Shown piece by piece: positions 50,474 to 62,889 of a stretch of 64,000 nucleotides of DNA. Below the pieces are notes generated by a model. That model ran no database searches, was not told the DNA's origin, and was given only the letters and a program-made list of their open reading frames with translations. The DNA is from Luscinia megarhynchos (lineage: Eukaryota; Chordata; Aves; Passeriformes; Turdidae), in the NCBI GenBank assembly GCA_034336665.1, contig JAPFBE010000002.1, positions 34,203,406-34,267,405 of the forward strand, read 5' to 3'. A program made the position numbers and the translations under genes. The stretch's first letter is position 1. The number at the start of each line of letters is the position of its first letter.

Positions 50474-51969
50474 TGGCACCTAGAGAAGCTTTGGGAAGTG
50501 GAGAGCATGGTATTGCCCTAGGCATCCAACCAGCTGCCTTTTAGCTATGCAAAAGCACAGTTCTCTTAGGTGTTCTCACTGCATCTCACAGAAAACCAGA
50601 AGAATACAACTAATGTATTAAAAAAATAAAAGGGGAGAGAGGAAAAAAAATCAATTAAAAAAGCAGGCAAGGCTATCTTCATGTATTACCACCCTGCCTT
50701 TTTACCATTTCCGATTCTAAAATGAGTCAGGGAGGTCAAGGAAATCTGAGGACACCAGATAAAGCCAGACCTGCCACACCACAATTTCTCTGGTCACCTC
50801 CTCCCAAATAGGAAGGCCAGTGGCATAGTGATAATTGGTGAAATTACCAGCAGAGAGAGAGCACTCCCTGAGCCAGGGCCTAACATTGCTCACTTGATAT
50901 GTGTTGGCACTGTGCTTCCCAAAGAGAGATGAGAACACTCAACTGCTAGCAAGCAGACCTAGCATCCCTTCTCTTGTTTATTTGACTTCACAGACAGGAA
51001 AATCCTGCATGCAGCTTACAGAGCCATGTTCCTCCAAATTATTCTCTTCTGAGCCCAGCATACAAGCAAAGCAACAAGGTGGGAGAAACCCAGAGTTACA
51101 CCTACCATAAAAAAAAAGTGGAAGGGAAACAACAGTGGTGCAATCTAAGTTATTCCTGCAAGCTCACCTGACCCCTGTACTTCAGGATAAATGCTACTGA
51201 ATTAGCACAGGCCACTCACAACAGTGTGGAAAGGAAGGGTGCACTCTCCTGACAGGAACATAAAAGCATTTTCACAACCACAGCTGCTGCACATCATAAT
51301 TGACAAAAGCACAAGCCTGCTTCTCACCTTCACATGACATACAGCGTGTAAAGGCTGTTCTCCCCTTACTCAAATGCATGTCATGCATATATATCTGATG
51401 TAGAGAGAGTGTTATCAGGCTATATGTCATCATTTCTGCTTCTGAGTCAGTAATATATGAGAAGTTGGACTAAACAGTATACTAATTATATTCACTGTTT
51501 AGATGCAGCTGCTTCTGTACAGCATTGCTTTACCTTCTATCAACTTCCTCTACAACAATATGAATAAAGAAATTATTATGGACATCTACTGACACAGGCA
51601 CAAGCAGATCTGGTTGATGACTCCTTGTTGCTCTACAAAAGGATGTCACCAAGTGCTGACTTCAAAGCAAGTACATTTCCAACTCAGATTGTGGTTGCCC
51701 CAGGCGTCCTAGCAAGCTAAATTCAATCTCAGCAGACGGGAACAGATCAGCCAGCAAAAGATAAATGTGTTTAGGAAACTGCTTGACCAAACTTTTTTTC
51801 CCCACCCTGAGCAGAGAATGATAAAATTATATGACAGAAATATTACCAAGCAATAATAGAAGACATGAGAGATCATAACCACTTGTGAATCATCACTCCC
51901 CATGTTCAGAGCCAGAGAAACAGGCACGGAGGCATTCATGCACGCAGGCATGGAGGCATTTGTGTACTA

Positions 51970-52193
51970 CGTTCTTAAGCTGCACCAGGGGAAGTTCAGG
52001 CTAGACATTAGAAAAAAATTCTTCACAGAAAAAGAAGCCCAGGGAGGTGGTCACTGTCCCTGGAGGTGTTTAAAAACAGACTGGAGGTGGCACTCAGTGC
52101 CGTGGTTTAGCTGGCAAGGTAGTGTCAGGCCTTAGGTTGGACCTGATGATCTCCAAGGTTTTTCCCACCCCAGTTCATTCTGTGATTATGATC
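51970..52193 (+). mobile_element. CR1 LINE 3' end
   Basis: Landmarks in order: GCTGCACCAGGGGAAGTTCA, GGCTAGACATTAGAAAAAAA, CACTGTCCCTGGAGGTGTTT, GTTGGACCTGATGATCTCCA, and the terminal TTCATTCTGTGATTATGAT. 5'-truncated and non-coding. Confidence 0.85.
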
Positions 52194-55100
52194 ATGTCAT
52201 TTGTTTGCTATAATGTAAACATCACATCCCCATAGGAGGATGCACTAGATTTGACAGAGCAGTTGGTCTGCTAGGTCCAGAACCACAATAACATAGTACA
52301 CTGAAGAGTTTGCCTAACATATAAGTGTCAAAAACCATGCTCACTAATATCAAAAATCAGAGGTGAAATTGTGCTTCTTATGAAGCAGCAAATGGATGCT
52401 CAGAAGCAGATGCCTCCTGACATATGCTTTACACAAGCAGCAAAAGTCCACCTTGAGTGAATCAAACACTTCCATGTACTCAAGCCAGGCATACAGGCTT
52501 TTGCAAAAGTACTAATTGCATACAGCCCCATTTCCCTGTTAATATCCTAAAGACTTAATAATGCATCAAACTTATTTAAATTATCCTGACCATGCTGTTA
52601 AAAGCAAGCTTTATCACACATGTCTTTGACCACAGGATTAGGCCCAGAGATACAGGGTAGGAAGAGAATTTCATTTCACTACTGCTTCTTCTCTCAAAGC
52701 AAATAATGACTGAAAAGTTTCATCTTTGACTAAATGAATACCTGGCATGTTGATAGTCTTGGAAAATGGCAGCTAAATTAAACTCATATAAATGGTGTCA
52801 CATAACAAGTTTAGCCACTTATTTTTAAACTTGGAAGAGTCTGAACAATTGAAAATATCCGGGTTGGGCTTATGAATTCAACACACCCTTTTTTTGCACT
52901 CAGTCTGCATAGCTGGTAGAAGTAGGTGGCATGAAATGATTTAAAGAAATCTGAAGATTCAAAGACATTTGAAACAGAAACAAAAAAAAAGCTAAAGAAG
53001 AAAAGGAAAAACTTCCTATGCTAGTGATATTAATGAGAATATAGAAAGTAGCATAATACTGCTTTTCATTTATGCTGCAGAGCAGGATGGAACAGCCTAA
53101 GGATGGAAAAAACCCTCTATGTATTATATAAAAATTGAAGAATTAGTGCCAGCATGAATAATAAAACATATAATAAAAATTAAATAGCCTAATCCTAACC
53201 TCACTTAGCAGTTTCTCTCTTGAATCAAAAAACTTTTATTCACAAAGAACTGCTGTCAAATAGACAAGCAATGTGGTTTTGCATTTTCATTACATGTATA
53301 CACAAACAGAAATTTCTGTCAAGCCCTAAAAATCTTCATTGTTGAAAGAAGAAACATGAGTTATTAAAAGAAATCTTATTCTGACTTCATTGGTATTAAC
53401 AAGTAACTTTTGGAGGTAATCATTTCTATCACTTTGCAGTCTCTTCTTCAGGTTGTCTGAAGAAAAGCCACAGACATACAGAGCCCAAACACAGCTATGT
53501 ACTTCCAAGTATTTTCCTAGCCAGTCTCTTGATATAAACTGGGGAAGGGGGGAGGGAGATGAGGCAATAGAAGGACTATTTCAGAAACAGGTATACAGGA
53601 TTGCAGCACATCTAACAAGAAAGGAGGATGATCCTCCCAGGGCCCAGCCGGCAGCAGCCAGCTGGGTTCATCCTCAGTCATGCCCTGCTGTGGAGCCAGC
53701 TGGAAAGGCTGTGTTGCTCCTCACTGGGGCTGCCCCACCACCCTGCCAGCAATGCACAACACAGTTAAAAATCAACAGCACCAGCTGTGAAGATGCTGAA
53801 AAGAAATGTAACTTCTCACTTGACTCCTCCAGCTCAGGAACATTGCCTGGGAATCCACAGCTGAGGCACAAGGAGAGGTTGCAGGACAGGAAGGTCCCAT
53901 TCATTCCTCTGCTGCAGGCAGATCTCTCTACAACCCAGACAGATCCCTCCACCTCTTCAAGCTCATCCAGCTTGTCCTTCTCTGGAAACACACATTCTAC
54001 AGCAAAGTGCTCAGACACCATGGAAGAGAAGGGTTTTGACAACATGCCCAGTGACCTGGGCTGCCCAAGACCCAAAAGTGACTTAAGCATCAGGCTGAGT
54101 GCAAGAAGCTTTGTGTGAGAAAATACAGCCTCTACAGAAGAACAACCAACAGGGTGTAGAAGCCAACACTGGCAGATCTCACTTAACTCCAGGTTCATGC
54201 CAGACCCAAAAAGGCTATGCAGTAAAAACGATGCAAAACTCTCAGGCCAATACCTGAACCTGAGCCTGAGTCAATACTCCCCACCCTGAGCCACCCAGGT
54301 CACCTTCACTCCATGTCAAACACAGGATGTGCCTTATGAAACTACACAAGAAAACTATGAAGGCCAGTGAGGAGCTTCACCAGCAGCACAGATGGCAGAA
54401 TTCCTTAATTGTAAGGCCAGCATCATGGGATCATGTTGCTTGTCAGGTTTTGGCAAGAGGGCTTCAGTCTTACCTTTGTCCTGCAGCTTTGGCTGGCAGT
54501 ACACCAGTACACTTCAATCAAATTTTGAAAGTCTACCATTTAAACATGCTAGACCTCTTCTTTAATTAAAGTGGACTCACAAAAATTCCGTGAAAACAAA
54601 GATAAAATAAACCACACAACCATCCAGTAAAATCAAACATTTAAAGAAATAAGCAGCAGTTTCTTAAATCCAGCTCAGGGAATGCTCCTTCAATGTTAAA
54701 TGCCGAAACAAAGCAATTGCAGCTTTGTCTTACAGTATCACCACACAGGGATGCAGCAACACATATGGATGGTGGCAGACAAGCACTGTGTAGTCTCTGA
54801 AACACAAAACCCCATCCCTGCATTTTTACTTCAGGTTTTCAATCGCCTTGTTACTCAATACATGCAAGTAAGCCAAGGATTGCAATCATTAAAATACTAA
54901 CTTTTCACACAGATTACATTACCAGCAATGGTCATAAAACCAAAGAGCCAAATCAGCCAAATTCTAATACTCCTAGTAAATGTAGGATTTTCAAAAACAT
55001 AACACTTTTGAAAAAAAAGCAAAACAAGCAACTCATGTCATAGAGGTACCTGTCACTGTTAGTAAGGCACCTGCACTGCTGCAGACTTTGTTCTGCTTAC

Positions 55101-55253
55101 ACCTTGACACCCTATTTGAGAACTACAGTGGTGTGCACACAACTTTGAGCTCAAGAGCTTCCTGGTCATTTGCTGTGGCCACCTGTTGGCAAAATGGGTG
55201 CGAAAAATGTCATCAAGAAATATGTATCTATTTAAATAATTCACATGTAGAAA
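52194..55253. other. Non-coding stretch with long opposed open frames
   Basis: Mostly AT-rich. Between 53,450 and 54,200 it becomes more balanced in base composition and holds the longest open frames of the window on both strands (221 codons plus, 174 codons minus). The plus frame opens without an ATG and neither product is recognised. Confidence 0.5.
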
Positions 55254-55311
55254 CATAGAATGGGTTAGGGTTTGAAGGGAGCTTAATGACAGTCTTCTTG
55301 TCTTCAGCCAC
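55254..55311 (-). mobile_element. Outer CR1 copy, 3' part (split by insertion)
   Basis: Plus-strand AACATAGAATGGGTTAGGGT then TTGAAGGGAGCTTAATGACA is the reverse complement of a CR1 3' end. It breaks off near 55,306-55,312, and the same element resumes at about 55,564. Confidence 0.75.
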
Positions 55312-55563
55312 GACTACAAGAAAAAGAAAAGAGGAAATGGCCTAAGATGAGACAGGAGAGATTAAAGATTCACTGTTAGAGTGGTCAGGTACTGGAATAG
55401 GTTTTCCAGGGAGGTGGTGGAGTCCCCATCCCTGCAGGTGCTCAAGAGGTGTCTGGTGGATCTGGTACTGGGTGATGTGATTTAGGGGTTACAGTGACAG
55501 GACTGGGTGGACAGTTGGATTGACTGAGCCTGAAGGTCTCTTCCAAACCTGATGATCCTATGA
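55312..55563 (+). mobile_element. Inner CR1 copy inserted in another CR1
   Basis: A plus-strand CR1 3' end: AGAGGAAATGGCCTAAGATG, GTCAGGTACTGGAATAGGTT, AGGTGGTGGAGTCCCCATCC, GAAGGTCTCTTCCAAACCTG, ATGATCCTATGATTC. Flanked on both sides by parts of one minus-strand CR1, so it is the younger insertion. Confidence 0.85.
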
Positions 55564-55890
55564 TTCTTCCAACCCCCCTGCCACTAAATCAGGTTGCTAA
55601 GAGCCCCATCCTGCCTTGCCTTGAACACTTTCAGTGATGGGGCATTCATAACTTCTTTGGGCACAAAGCAAAGAATTTTTCCTAATATCCAATCTAAACC
55701 TGCTTTTTCAGTTTGAATCCATTCCTCCTTGTACTATGACTACATGCCCTTGTAAGAAGTCCCTCTCCAGATCCCCTGTAAACCCTCTTTAGGTACTGGA
55801 GGTGCTGTAAGGTCTCCCCGGAGAGGCTAAATAACCCCAGCTGTCTCTGCCGGCTTTTCTCGGGGGAGGCGCTCCAGCCTCTTTAATGCT
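55564..55890 (-). mobile_element. Outer CR1 copy, 5' part (split by insertion)
   Basis: Reverse-complement CR1 landmarks on the plus strand: CCAACCCCCCTGCCACTAAA, GAACACTTTCAGTGATGGGG, CCTAATATCCAATCTAAACC, CATGCCCTTGTAAGAAGTCC, CCTCTTTAGGTACTGGAGGT, TAAGGTCTCCCCGGAGAGGC, and a tail, GGAGGCGCTCCAGCCTCTTT. It runs up to the GC-rich patch, so transcription from the TATA promoter would pass straight into it, in the CR1 sense direction. Confidence 0.85.
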
Positions 55891-56029
55891 CCGCGTCCAG
55901 CATCGCTTCTATTTTCTGATCCTTGAAACCCGCTATAGTTCTCTTGGGAGGGGAAAAAATGGTGCTTTTTCATACCGGTACCAAGCATTTGTTTGCCGAT
56001 GCCGGTATTTTTAAAGGAATTAACGCGGT

Positions 56030-56235
56030 CGGTGTTTGCCCGCAGCGCCCAGCGAGCCCCAGGCGCCGCCCGGGGGAGCTCTGCTGCCCGCGGCTGCCGG
56101 AGCCTCCCTCCTCCTCCTCCTCCTCCCCCTCCTCCTTCTGTCCCTCCTCCTCCTCCTCCCCTCAACCTGAGCCCAGCCCGAGCGGCCGCTGCCCGCGCCC
56201 CGCGCTATTCCGGCGTGTCAGGGGGACGCTCCCAC
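56030..56235. promoter_or_regulatory. GC-rich, CpG-containing patch
   Basis: The only strongly GC-rich, CpG-bearing stretch in an otherwise AT-rich window, including a CCT-repeat run (about 56,102-56,160) and a NotI-type GCGGCCGC. It lies just downstream, on the minus strand, of the TATA box. Long open frames across it on both strands encode only low-complexity Pro/Ser or Gly runs and are not genes. It looks like a small promoter-associated CpG island. Confidence 0.5.
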
Positions 56236-56277
56236 TACCCTTTTTTTTTATATAGTGCTTTTAAACGCTATTTTTAG
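56215..56277 (-). promoter_or_regulatory. TATA box with MEF2 consensus: candidate minus-strand promoter
   Basis: Read on the minus strand, CTAAAAATAG (56,277-56,268) fits the MEF2 consensus YTAWWWWTAR exactly, and TATATAAA (56,254-56,247) follows 13 bp later. A start site about 30 bp downstream would fall near 56,215-56,228, at the edge of the GC-rich patch. A donor-like CAG|GTTGAG follows at 56,167, which would give a non-coding first exon of roughly 60 nt. COBL exon 2 is the next recognised exon on this strand, 17.5 kb away, so this may be an alternative COBL promoter. It lacks an ATG resembling human exon 1. MEF2 control would suit muscle or neuronal expression, which is inference. Confidence 0.4.
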
Positions 56278-56344
56278 CTCTTGCCTTCTTATTGTTCGCG
56301 ATGGAAAACAAATACGGGAGCCAAAAGAGAAATCCCCCTTTCCT

Positions 56345-56535
56345 CTGGCAAAACTGCGCTAATTACGCCATCATTAGAGAATTAACTTAATGGAACACAA
56401 AAGGCGTCTGGGCTAACTGTGGGCCTGGGGGAACAACTGTCTGGCTGATTTTGTAACAGTCCTTAGAGAAATAAACTGATAAATGTTTAATTCCCGTGGT
56501 GTGCAAATCAGCATTGCCCATTACATTAAAGGGAT
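56345..56535. other. Candidate conserved AT-rich regulatory block
   Basis: About 190 bp with unusually ordered, repeat-free sequence next to the TATA promoter. It has clustered homeodomain-type cores (GCTAATTACG near 56,358, TTAACTTAATGG near 56,383, TTTAATTCCC near 56,486) and an ATTTGCAC octamer-like site in reverse near 56,503. It codes for nothing visible. Conservation cannot be judged from a single sequence. Confidence 0.25.
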
Positions 56536-57023
56536 AACTTTTCCTTAACCAATGAAATAACCTGCTTCCAAGATGTCTTTAACATACATACTCTATTGCC
56601 AAAGTTTATATCTGAGCAACATCTATGACAAACTATCAGTGAAATTGAGAACTTTCATATTTTCCTATTAAAAAAAACCATGCACACAAAATTTATGAAA
56701 GAAAACCATGCACTAGGCATGGATGATTTTAAACTGTTTCCACGTACCATTACACCAATAGAGCTAAAACTATAAATAAAAATGCAAGCAAATATGTATT
56801 ACAAGTGCTTACCGTGTTTTATTTTAACTTAGAAAATGGAAACTACTGGGTGATTTCTTATGATCGTTTCCTGATTTTACAGTAAATCCAAGAAACAACA
56901 GCAGTAATGTTACCCTTATAAAATCTAGACTGGGACAGAATAATAGCACATGAATCACATCTTCAGGGTGGAAGGCATCAGGAGAAAAAGAATGAATGTG
57001 AAAGCTATAGTTGAACAAACTGG

Positions 57024-57061
57024 CAAAAAAAAAGAAAAAAAAAGAAAAAAAAGAAAAAAAA
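57024..57061. repeat. (A7-9 G)n simple repeat
   Basis: Four runs of seven to nine A broken by single G residues. Confidence 0.9.
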
Positions 57062-57857
57062 TCACTTGCAGAAACAAAGAAAATGAAAATTAAAAAAGAA
57101 ACAAACTAAAAGAAGGATGTGGCCTGCCAGATTGATCCTATCTCGGCAACTGTTGGCAAGAAGGTTATGCTCAAAAATTGGAGTACTACAAAGCTAAAGA
57201 CACTGATAAAAGGATGAAAAAGCCTAAATTCAGTTGGGAAACAACGAAGAGAATATACATCCCTTCTTCTGAAAAAGGTCATTATTTTACACTAGCCATT
57301 GCTCCTGAACTATTTTCGTCACACTTTACTACTATTAATGACCTGTGTCGTAATGAGGAGTCACATTTTACATTTTCAGCAATACTGATGACCATTAATA
57401 ACATGTAGGGAAGTTTGTTTAGAAACTGAGAAGAGCAGGGAGCAAATGCCTATTCCCTCCAAAAAGCAACAGCAAGGCTGCTGGAAGAATTAGAGGAATG
57501 AACTACTAGATTTTCTGCTTTGTGCACACAGCGGCATTAAGAGTTGGGGTTTTCTGAACCTAACTACAGATACTTTCATTAGTTAATACTGAGAAATCTG
57601 TCATTCTGCAACTCAGCCCTCAGTTTAAAACAACTCACTCATGTTTTTAATTATCTTTTAATCATGGCAGTAACACTCTACTCAGACTTATCCAAAGGCT
57701 GTCTAAAAGGGCATGCTTGCCAGCTGACTACAGTCTGCAGAGAAATCTAGTACTGCCAGATACCCAGTGTAGCTGTTTTGTTTTTTTTCAGTAATCTGTT
57801 GAAAGCTAATCTTCATTGAAATCTAATCTTCAGTATCACAAATAAAGCATTGTCCAC

Positions 57858-57895
57858 AAAAAAAAAAAAAAAAAAAAACCAAAAAAAAAAAAAAA
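57858..57895. repeat. Poly(A) tract preceded by AATAAA
   Basis: 21 A, CC, then 15 A. AATAAA at 57,841-57,846 ends 11 bp before the tract, so it could be the fossil 3' end of a retroposed transcript (see findings). Confidence 0.85.
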
Positions 57896-60800
57896 GGCCA
57901 CTGTCTCTACTCCTGTTGCACATATAATAAATATTCTACAGTATCCTATTTTGGAGCAAGAAAGAAAAGCAAAAGCAGTTCTTTTACAGCCATTATAAGT
58001 GGGACTATGCATCATGTTGCAGAAAATAATAAATTGATGGAATAAAACCAGATGCCTTAGGCATATTCAACTTCCTGACAGAAAAAACGCTTACTATTAC
58101 ATCAACCATTCTACAGTTTGATCCAGAGATCCCAAAGCACTGGCCGTTTTCCTCACATCAGTTTTTCCTCAGATCAATTTGAATTAAGCTGCGGTTTGGA
58201 GTGATTTCACATGAAACCCTCTCTAGGTAGATCACATAGTGTACTTATATCTATCTGAAAATGAAAATACTTTTGTAGATTAAATGTCAAAAATATCCAT
58301 AAACTTCATGTAGGTTGTTTTAGAAAATAAATTTTTTTCACCCCATCAATTTACTCATCTCTGTTTAATTCTTGACTAGGTATCCTCAACTCCTTTTCTG
58401 TTCTGTTCTAGATGAGCAGAACATCCTGGCAGTGCCAGTGGTTTACCTGAAGTCAATCAGTATCATATTCCATGATTTCTCAGATCTCTCTATCTGATGC
58501 CAACTACTATGACAAAAAACTAAGTGAATACTCAAGTTTGAATGTGAGCTTCAGAGAAGAGGAAAAAATGCATGCACATTAATACTTTCTGCACTCAGGA
58601 ATATCCTAAAACAAACTACTCTTTCCTATGCTACTGTTAGATCTTGCATTTAAGAAAGCTTAGGCATTGCACTAGCAGAGGGGCTGAAAGATTGACTAAT
58701 AGAAAGGAAGAGATCTGACATCTGTCCATGATGGGACAATGTTCTTGGAAACTCAAAAACTTTGTTGGTATGTTACAGTATTTGTTAAAAATTAAAGGCA
58801 GTAATTGCTTTTTCATAGTAACAGCTATTGGATTGTAAATTCACCAAGAAAACAAATAGCAAGTGAAGCACATGCAAGCACCTAAGGACACCATATGCTA
58901 AAAGGCAGATTCCCAGATCATAATGAGAATATGAATGAGCTATTGCTGAGAGCCAAAAACGAATCCCACTGTTTTTAATATACATTGTATCATAAATTTA
59001 CTACAGAATAGCCACTGATATTCTGCTATGGGCAAAGTAACCTTGCTCCTATTAGATGGATTTAATCCTTGGAAATGAGCTCCACATTCCATCCCATTAC
59101 CAGTTTGGTCTCAAGACAAAATAGAGAAAACTGCCACTTTAGAAATGCTCCCAAAGTTTGATTTTTTGGATAAAGTTTATGGTCCCTAGTTGTCATAATC
59201 TGAAAGATAATCTGTACTTTGGTATTTTATGATGAAAATTTGGCATTAAGGACAGACAACTCAGTATCATACCTTACTAAACACACAGAACATGTACTTT
59301 GTTTTTTTGAAGTGAAAACAACTCATATCTAAAGAAGCTAGAAAAGGCATTTATGTTGACTCATAAAAAGATTTAACACCAAAAAAAAGTCCCTAGCTTT
59401 TCATAGCAGTGTCATCAAGAGACACTGGACAAAAATTACCTCTCTGTTTCATGGTAGTTTATGGTCTAACAACCCATCTGCTTTCACCTCCCATCAAATC
59501 AAGATTGCCAAGTGACACCACCTGTAAAGTCTCTGCTTTTAACTATCATTTGCAGTCGCAGGATCAAATCAAAATTCCACATACTTCGAGGATCTAAGAA
59601 GTACAGGGCACATGTGCTGTTACAAGCAGCAGCCTGCTTTTGAACCCCTCCCTTCATGCCTTTACCACTTTATTTCAACATGAACCTGCAAGTCAGCATC
59701 TGTACCCACCTATCTGCCACAGAAACTGGAATCTGAAAGCTGAAAATCACAACCGAACCGTGAGTCAAAAAAGTAGAAAGATTTCCTTCTCTTGTTACCT
59801 TGGGTGTATCATGACATGTTCCTTCAGATGTAAAATCCAGACAGTTATGCCACCTTCCTTTTCTAAAACAACCTTTATGAAGTTTTATATTTATGTCACT
59901 CACTCTGTAATAGTATTTTCATTTTCAAACAGATATAGTACATCGTGTGATCTGCCTAGGGAGGGTTTTGTGTAAAATCACTCCCAAACAGCAGCTTAAT
60001 TCAGACTGCTAAGTGTCTTGCCTCCTTCATTTATCCTCCTAGGGCAGTGAAGGAGAAACAATTTCCGTAGAGGGACCAGAGCCCTGGTTTGCTTTTTCTT
60101 GATCTTGGATTTGCAGCTGATCATCAGTGAGTCCTGGTAGCTAAATTACAACAGCTCCTCTGTATGCAGTCAGCAAGGATATGAAAGGAAAATGCCCTCA
60201 CTGCTACCTCCCCCAAATCCCCACAAAAAGAAAAAGAAAGAAAAAAAGGAAAAAGGAATTCTCTCTCAGAGCCAAACCTCAGCTTACACAACATGAATCA
60301 ATGTTTCTCTTTGGTCAGGTTTCACGGGATCCCAATGCCACAGAAATGCACAGGATTTGCCTTGCTTCTGCCCTGTTTCTTTCAAACCTGCGCACGCCCT
60401 CCCCTCTGAAGTGGGTTTATCAGTGGGAACACCTGTGTTATCTTTGAAACACTCTGGCCAAGAGTAATGCAGCACACACAATCCGACTCTTTTACACCTG
60501 CCTGCTCAGCACAGACACACGTAAGCTGGCCCAGTGCTCTGGAGCCAGCAGCAGTGGGCTTTCCTGTAAGGCAGCCAGCCACAGCAGAGACCTGGCAGGT
60601 GCAGCCTGACCGACACAGCCTGGCACAGGCAGGACAGAGGCTTGAGAGGTTGGTGCAGCCAGCAGGAGAAACACAGTGGAAAAGGCAGGGTGAGAATTGA
60701 TGGGAGCAGGGCAGGAGGAGAAAGGCTCCATGTTCTTGGTCTGTGTTACAGCACACAGTGGAACACCGTAAAGGAGGGGCCATCTGCAGGGCCTCCCTTA

Positions 60801-62889
60801 CAGACAGAAGGCATACAACACCTTTTAACAAGCATTTCTTTATATCCTTCCTCCTCACCAAATGTCCTATGCCATGAAAACTCACAGAACTCAAACTCTG
60901 AGATAATATAAACCCTCCAGTTTTTTACTTCAGTCTTCAATACCTCCATTCATGTGAGTTAAAAAAACAAAAGGATTTTGTCTGAATGCTTAAACCATAT
61001 TTTCCAACAGCTGGATCTATTGGAAAAAGTCACTGTCAATGTCAAAAAAACATCAACTTTGAACTTTGCTCATCTGTTACCAATGCCTACTGTGTGGTCA
61101 GGGTCCAGGACAATACTATAATGAAAGGAATATATAAACCAAAAGACATGCAGCAAGAAACTCTTGTCTGCAATGAAGTTCTATGAAGATATGTTAGGCC
61201 ATACACTAAGGGAAGATGTTTCTCACTGCAAATCCAACACAAATGGTTTGCTGAAAAAAATAAAAAAAGAAAATTGGTATATATTAAGTTTGAACGTACA
61301 AATAAAGTTTTTCAAGGGGCACCTCTAACTTGTATTTGAAGCCTTTTAGCTTCTGCAGCAGCAAAGGAACTGGAATAAAGATATAGGAGGCATCAAACCC
61401 CACATTTGCAATGATTTCTGAGCTGCTTCTCTCCCAGAAGATGCTGCACAGAAGCAGCCTCCAGGTCTTTACACAGAAATCCAAAGAGATATTTTACTTC
61501 AGTCAGCCATTTCCGAGGAGAAGTCTGTTTTAACCACAGTTTCAAGAGACATAAATTTTGAGAGAATATGCATACCCCTAAGTAAACAATTTGATCCCAA
61601 ATGCTGTTTAAGGTCATGCCTACATTATTTTAAAAGGTCTGTTCTGCTGACTCCATAACTGACCTCACTGGATCTTGAACACAGCCCCAGCTCAGGGTTG
61701 GAGACCAAAGCCTCAGATATGTCAGCCCTTCCAGGCTAGCTCCCACAATCCCCACAGATATTAAGTTATCAAAAATTATAAACATTTTCTCTGCATTAAT
61801 CAGGCTTTTTAAAAATTATTGTACAATTTATATTAAAATGCTGTATTAAAAGTTCACATCTCACAAAAAAAGTGGCTACTTGTTTCAAAAATCACCAATT
61901 TAACTTGAAATATTCCTGATTTACAATTACATAAATTAGCAGAGTGAAGCTTTCTCCCCTATACATGCTATGAATAGGACTCTGTCACAAAATTACAGGA
62001 GAGTGATCTGAAGCTTTGCAGATCATTCATGTTGTCATTACCACACATCACCCACACAATCAGGAAGCACTAGAAAATGAGGCACGCTGGTACAAACAAT
62101 TTGAGGAGAACTAGACCAAATAGGTCCCAAATATCTGAGTCCTGTTTATAAAGAGAACATAATTGTTAGACAAGCTAGTGACTTCGCTAGTGACAGAGAC
62201 TCACAGTAAACTGCTGTATAGGAGAGACACTAATTTATTTTAAAAATGTATTACATTACACAGCAGATTTTTTAAAAATTAAAAAATATCCCAAACACCA
62301 AACCTGTAGCTGCTCTTTGCCTGCTGATCACAAAGAATTGGCTAACTCTCTTCTTTTTCCATCCCAGCTGCTATGCAACAACAATCTCAACCAACACATC
62401 AGCTATGCAGCAGAACATTTTTTAATCCCTACTAGAATGGGGTGTGCTCTCTGGAGGATTTACACCAAACTATTCTGTTTTTCCATTAATGCTAAATTAC
62501 AGTTGCGTGCAAAGATGGAAAAGCAATTTCTTGCCAAAAGGCAACCAAAGAATCACACTCCTAAATTTCCCTGAAAAAAAGCTACCAGAGAATAACCTCT
62601 GTTTTTCCTTTTCCCAAAATAAACCCACCCCCACGCTTGTACTTGGAACTGGGTAACATTATATGGTCTTCAACATACACTCTATTCTACCAAGGCATTA
62701 GCACGTCAATTAAAACTTGATAATATAATGTCTGCATACATATGCACACGCAAATACAACCAATATATCTGTCTTTTTCTGACAAGTTATATAAAGTCAA
62801 TATTTTTCCACATTTAGGCTAGTATAGATAGCCATTCCATAATCCAAAACTGGCTAAGCTTTTTTGGGGATTGGGGGAAGGGTACTCAC

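Larger units (their letters stand above)
38652..51969. other. Upstream intron of COBL, no confident gene
   Basis: 13 kb of AT-rich sequence with microsatellites, the 44.7-kb hairpin, an old CR1 fragment and two exon-like minus-strand blocks (42,718-42,750 and 43,407-43,453). Intronic if transcription starts at the 56.2-kb promoter or further upstream. Confidence 0.6.

Noticed and set aside
55827..56277. Open frames of 94-112 codons across the GC-rich patch
   Set aside because: The minus frame starts at TTG and gives a glycine run, then runs into CR1 sequence; the plus frames give proline/serine runs from the CCT repeat. Low complexity and repeat, not genes.
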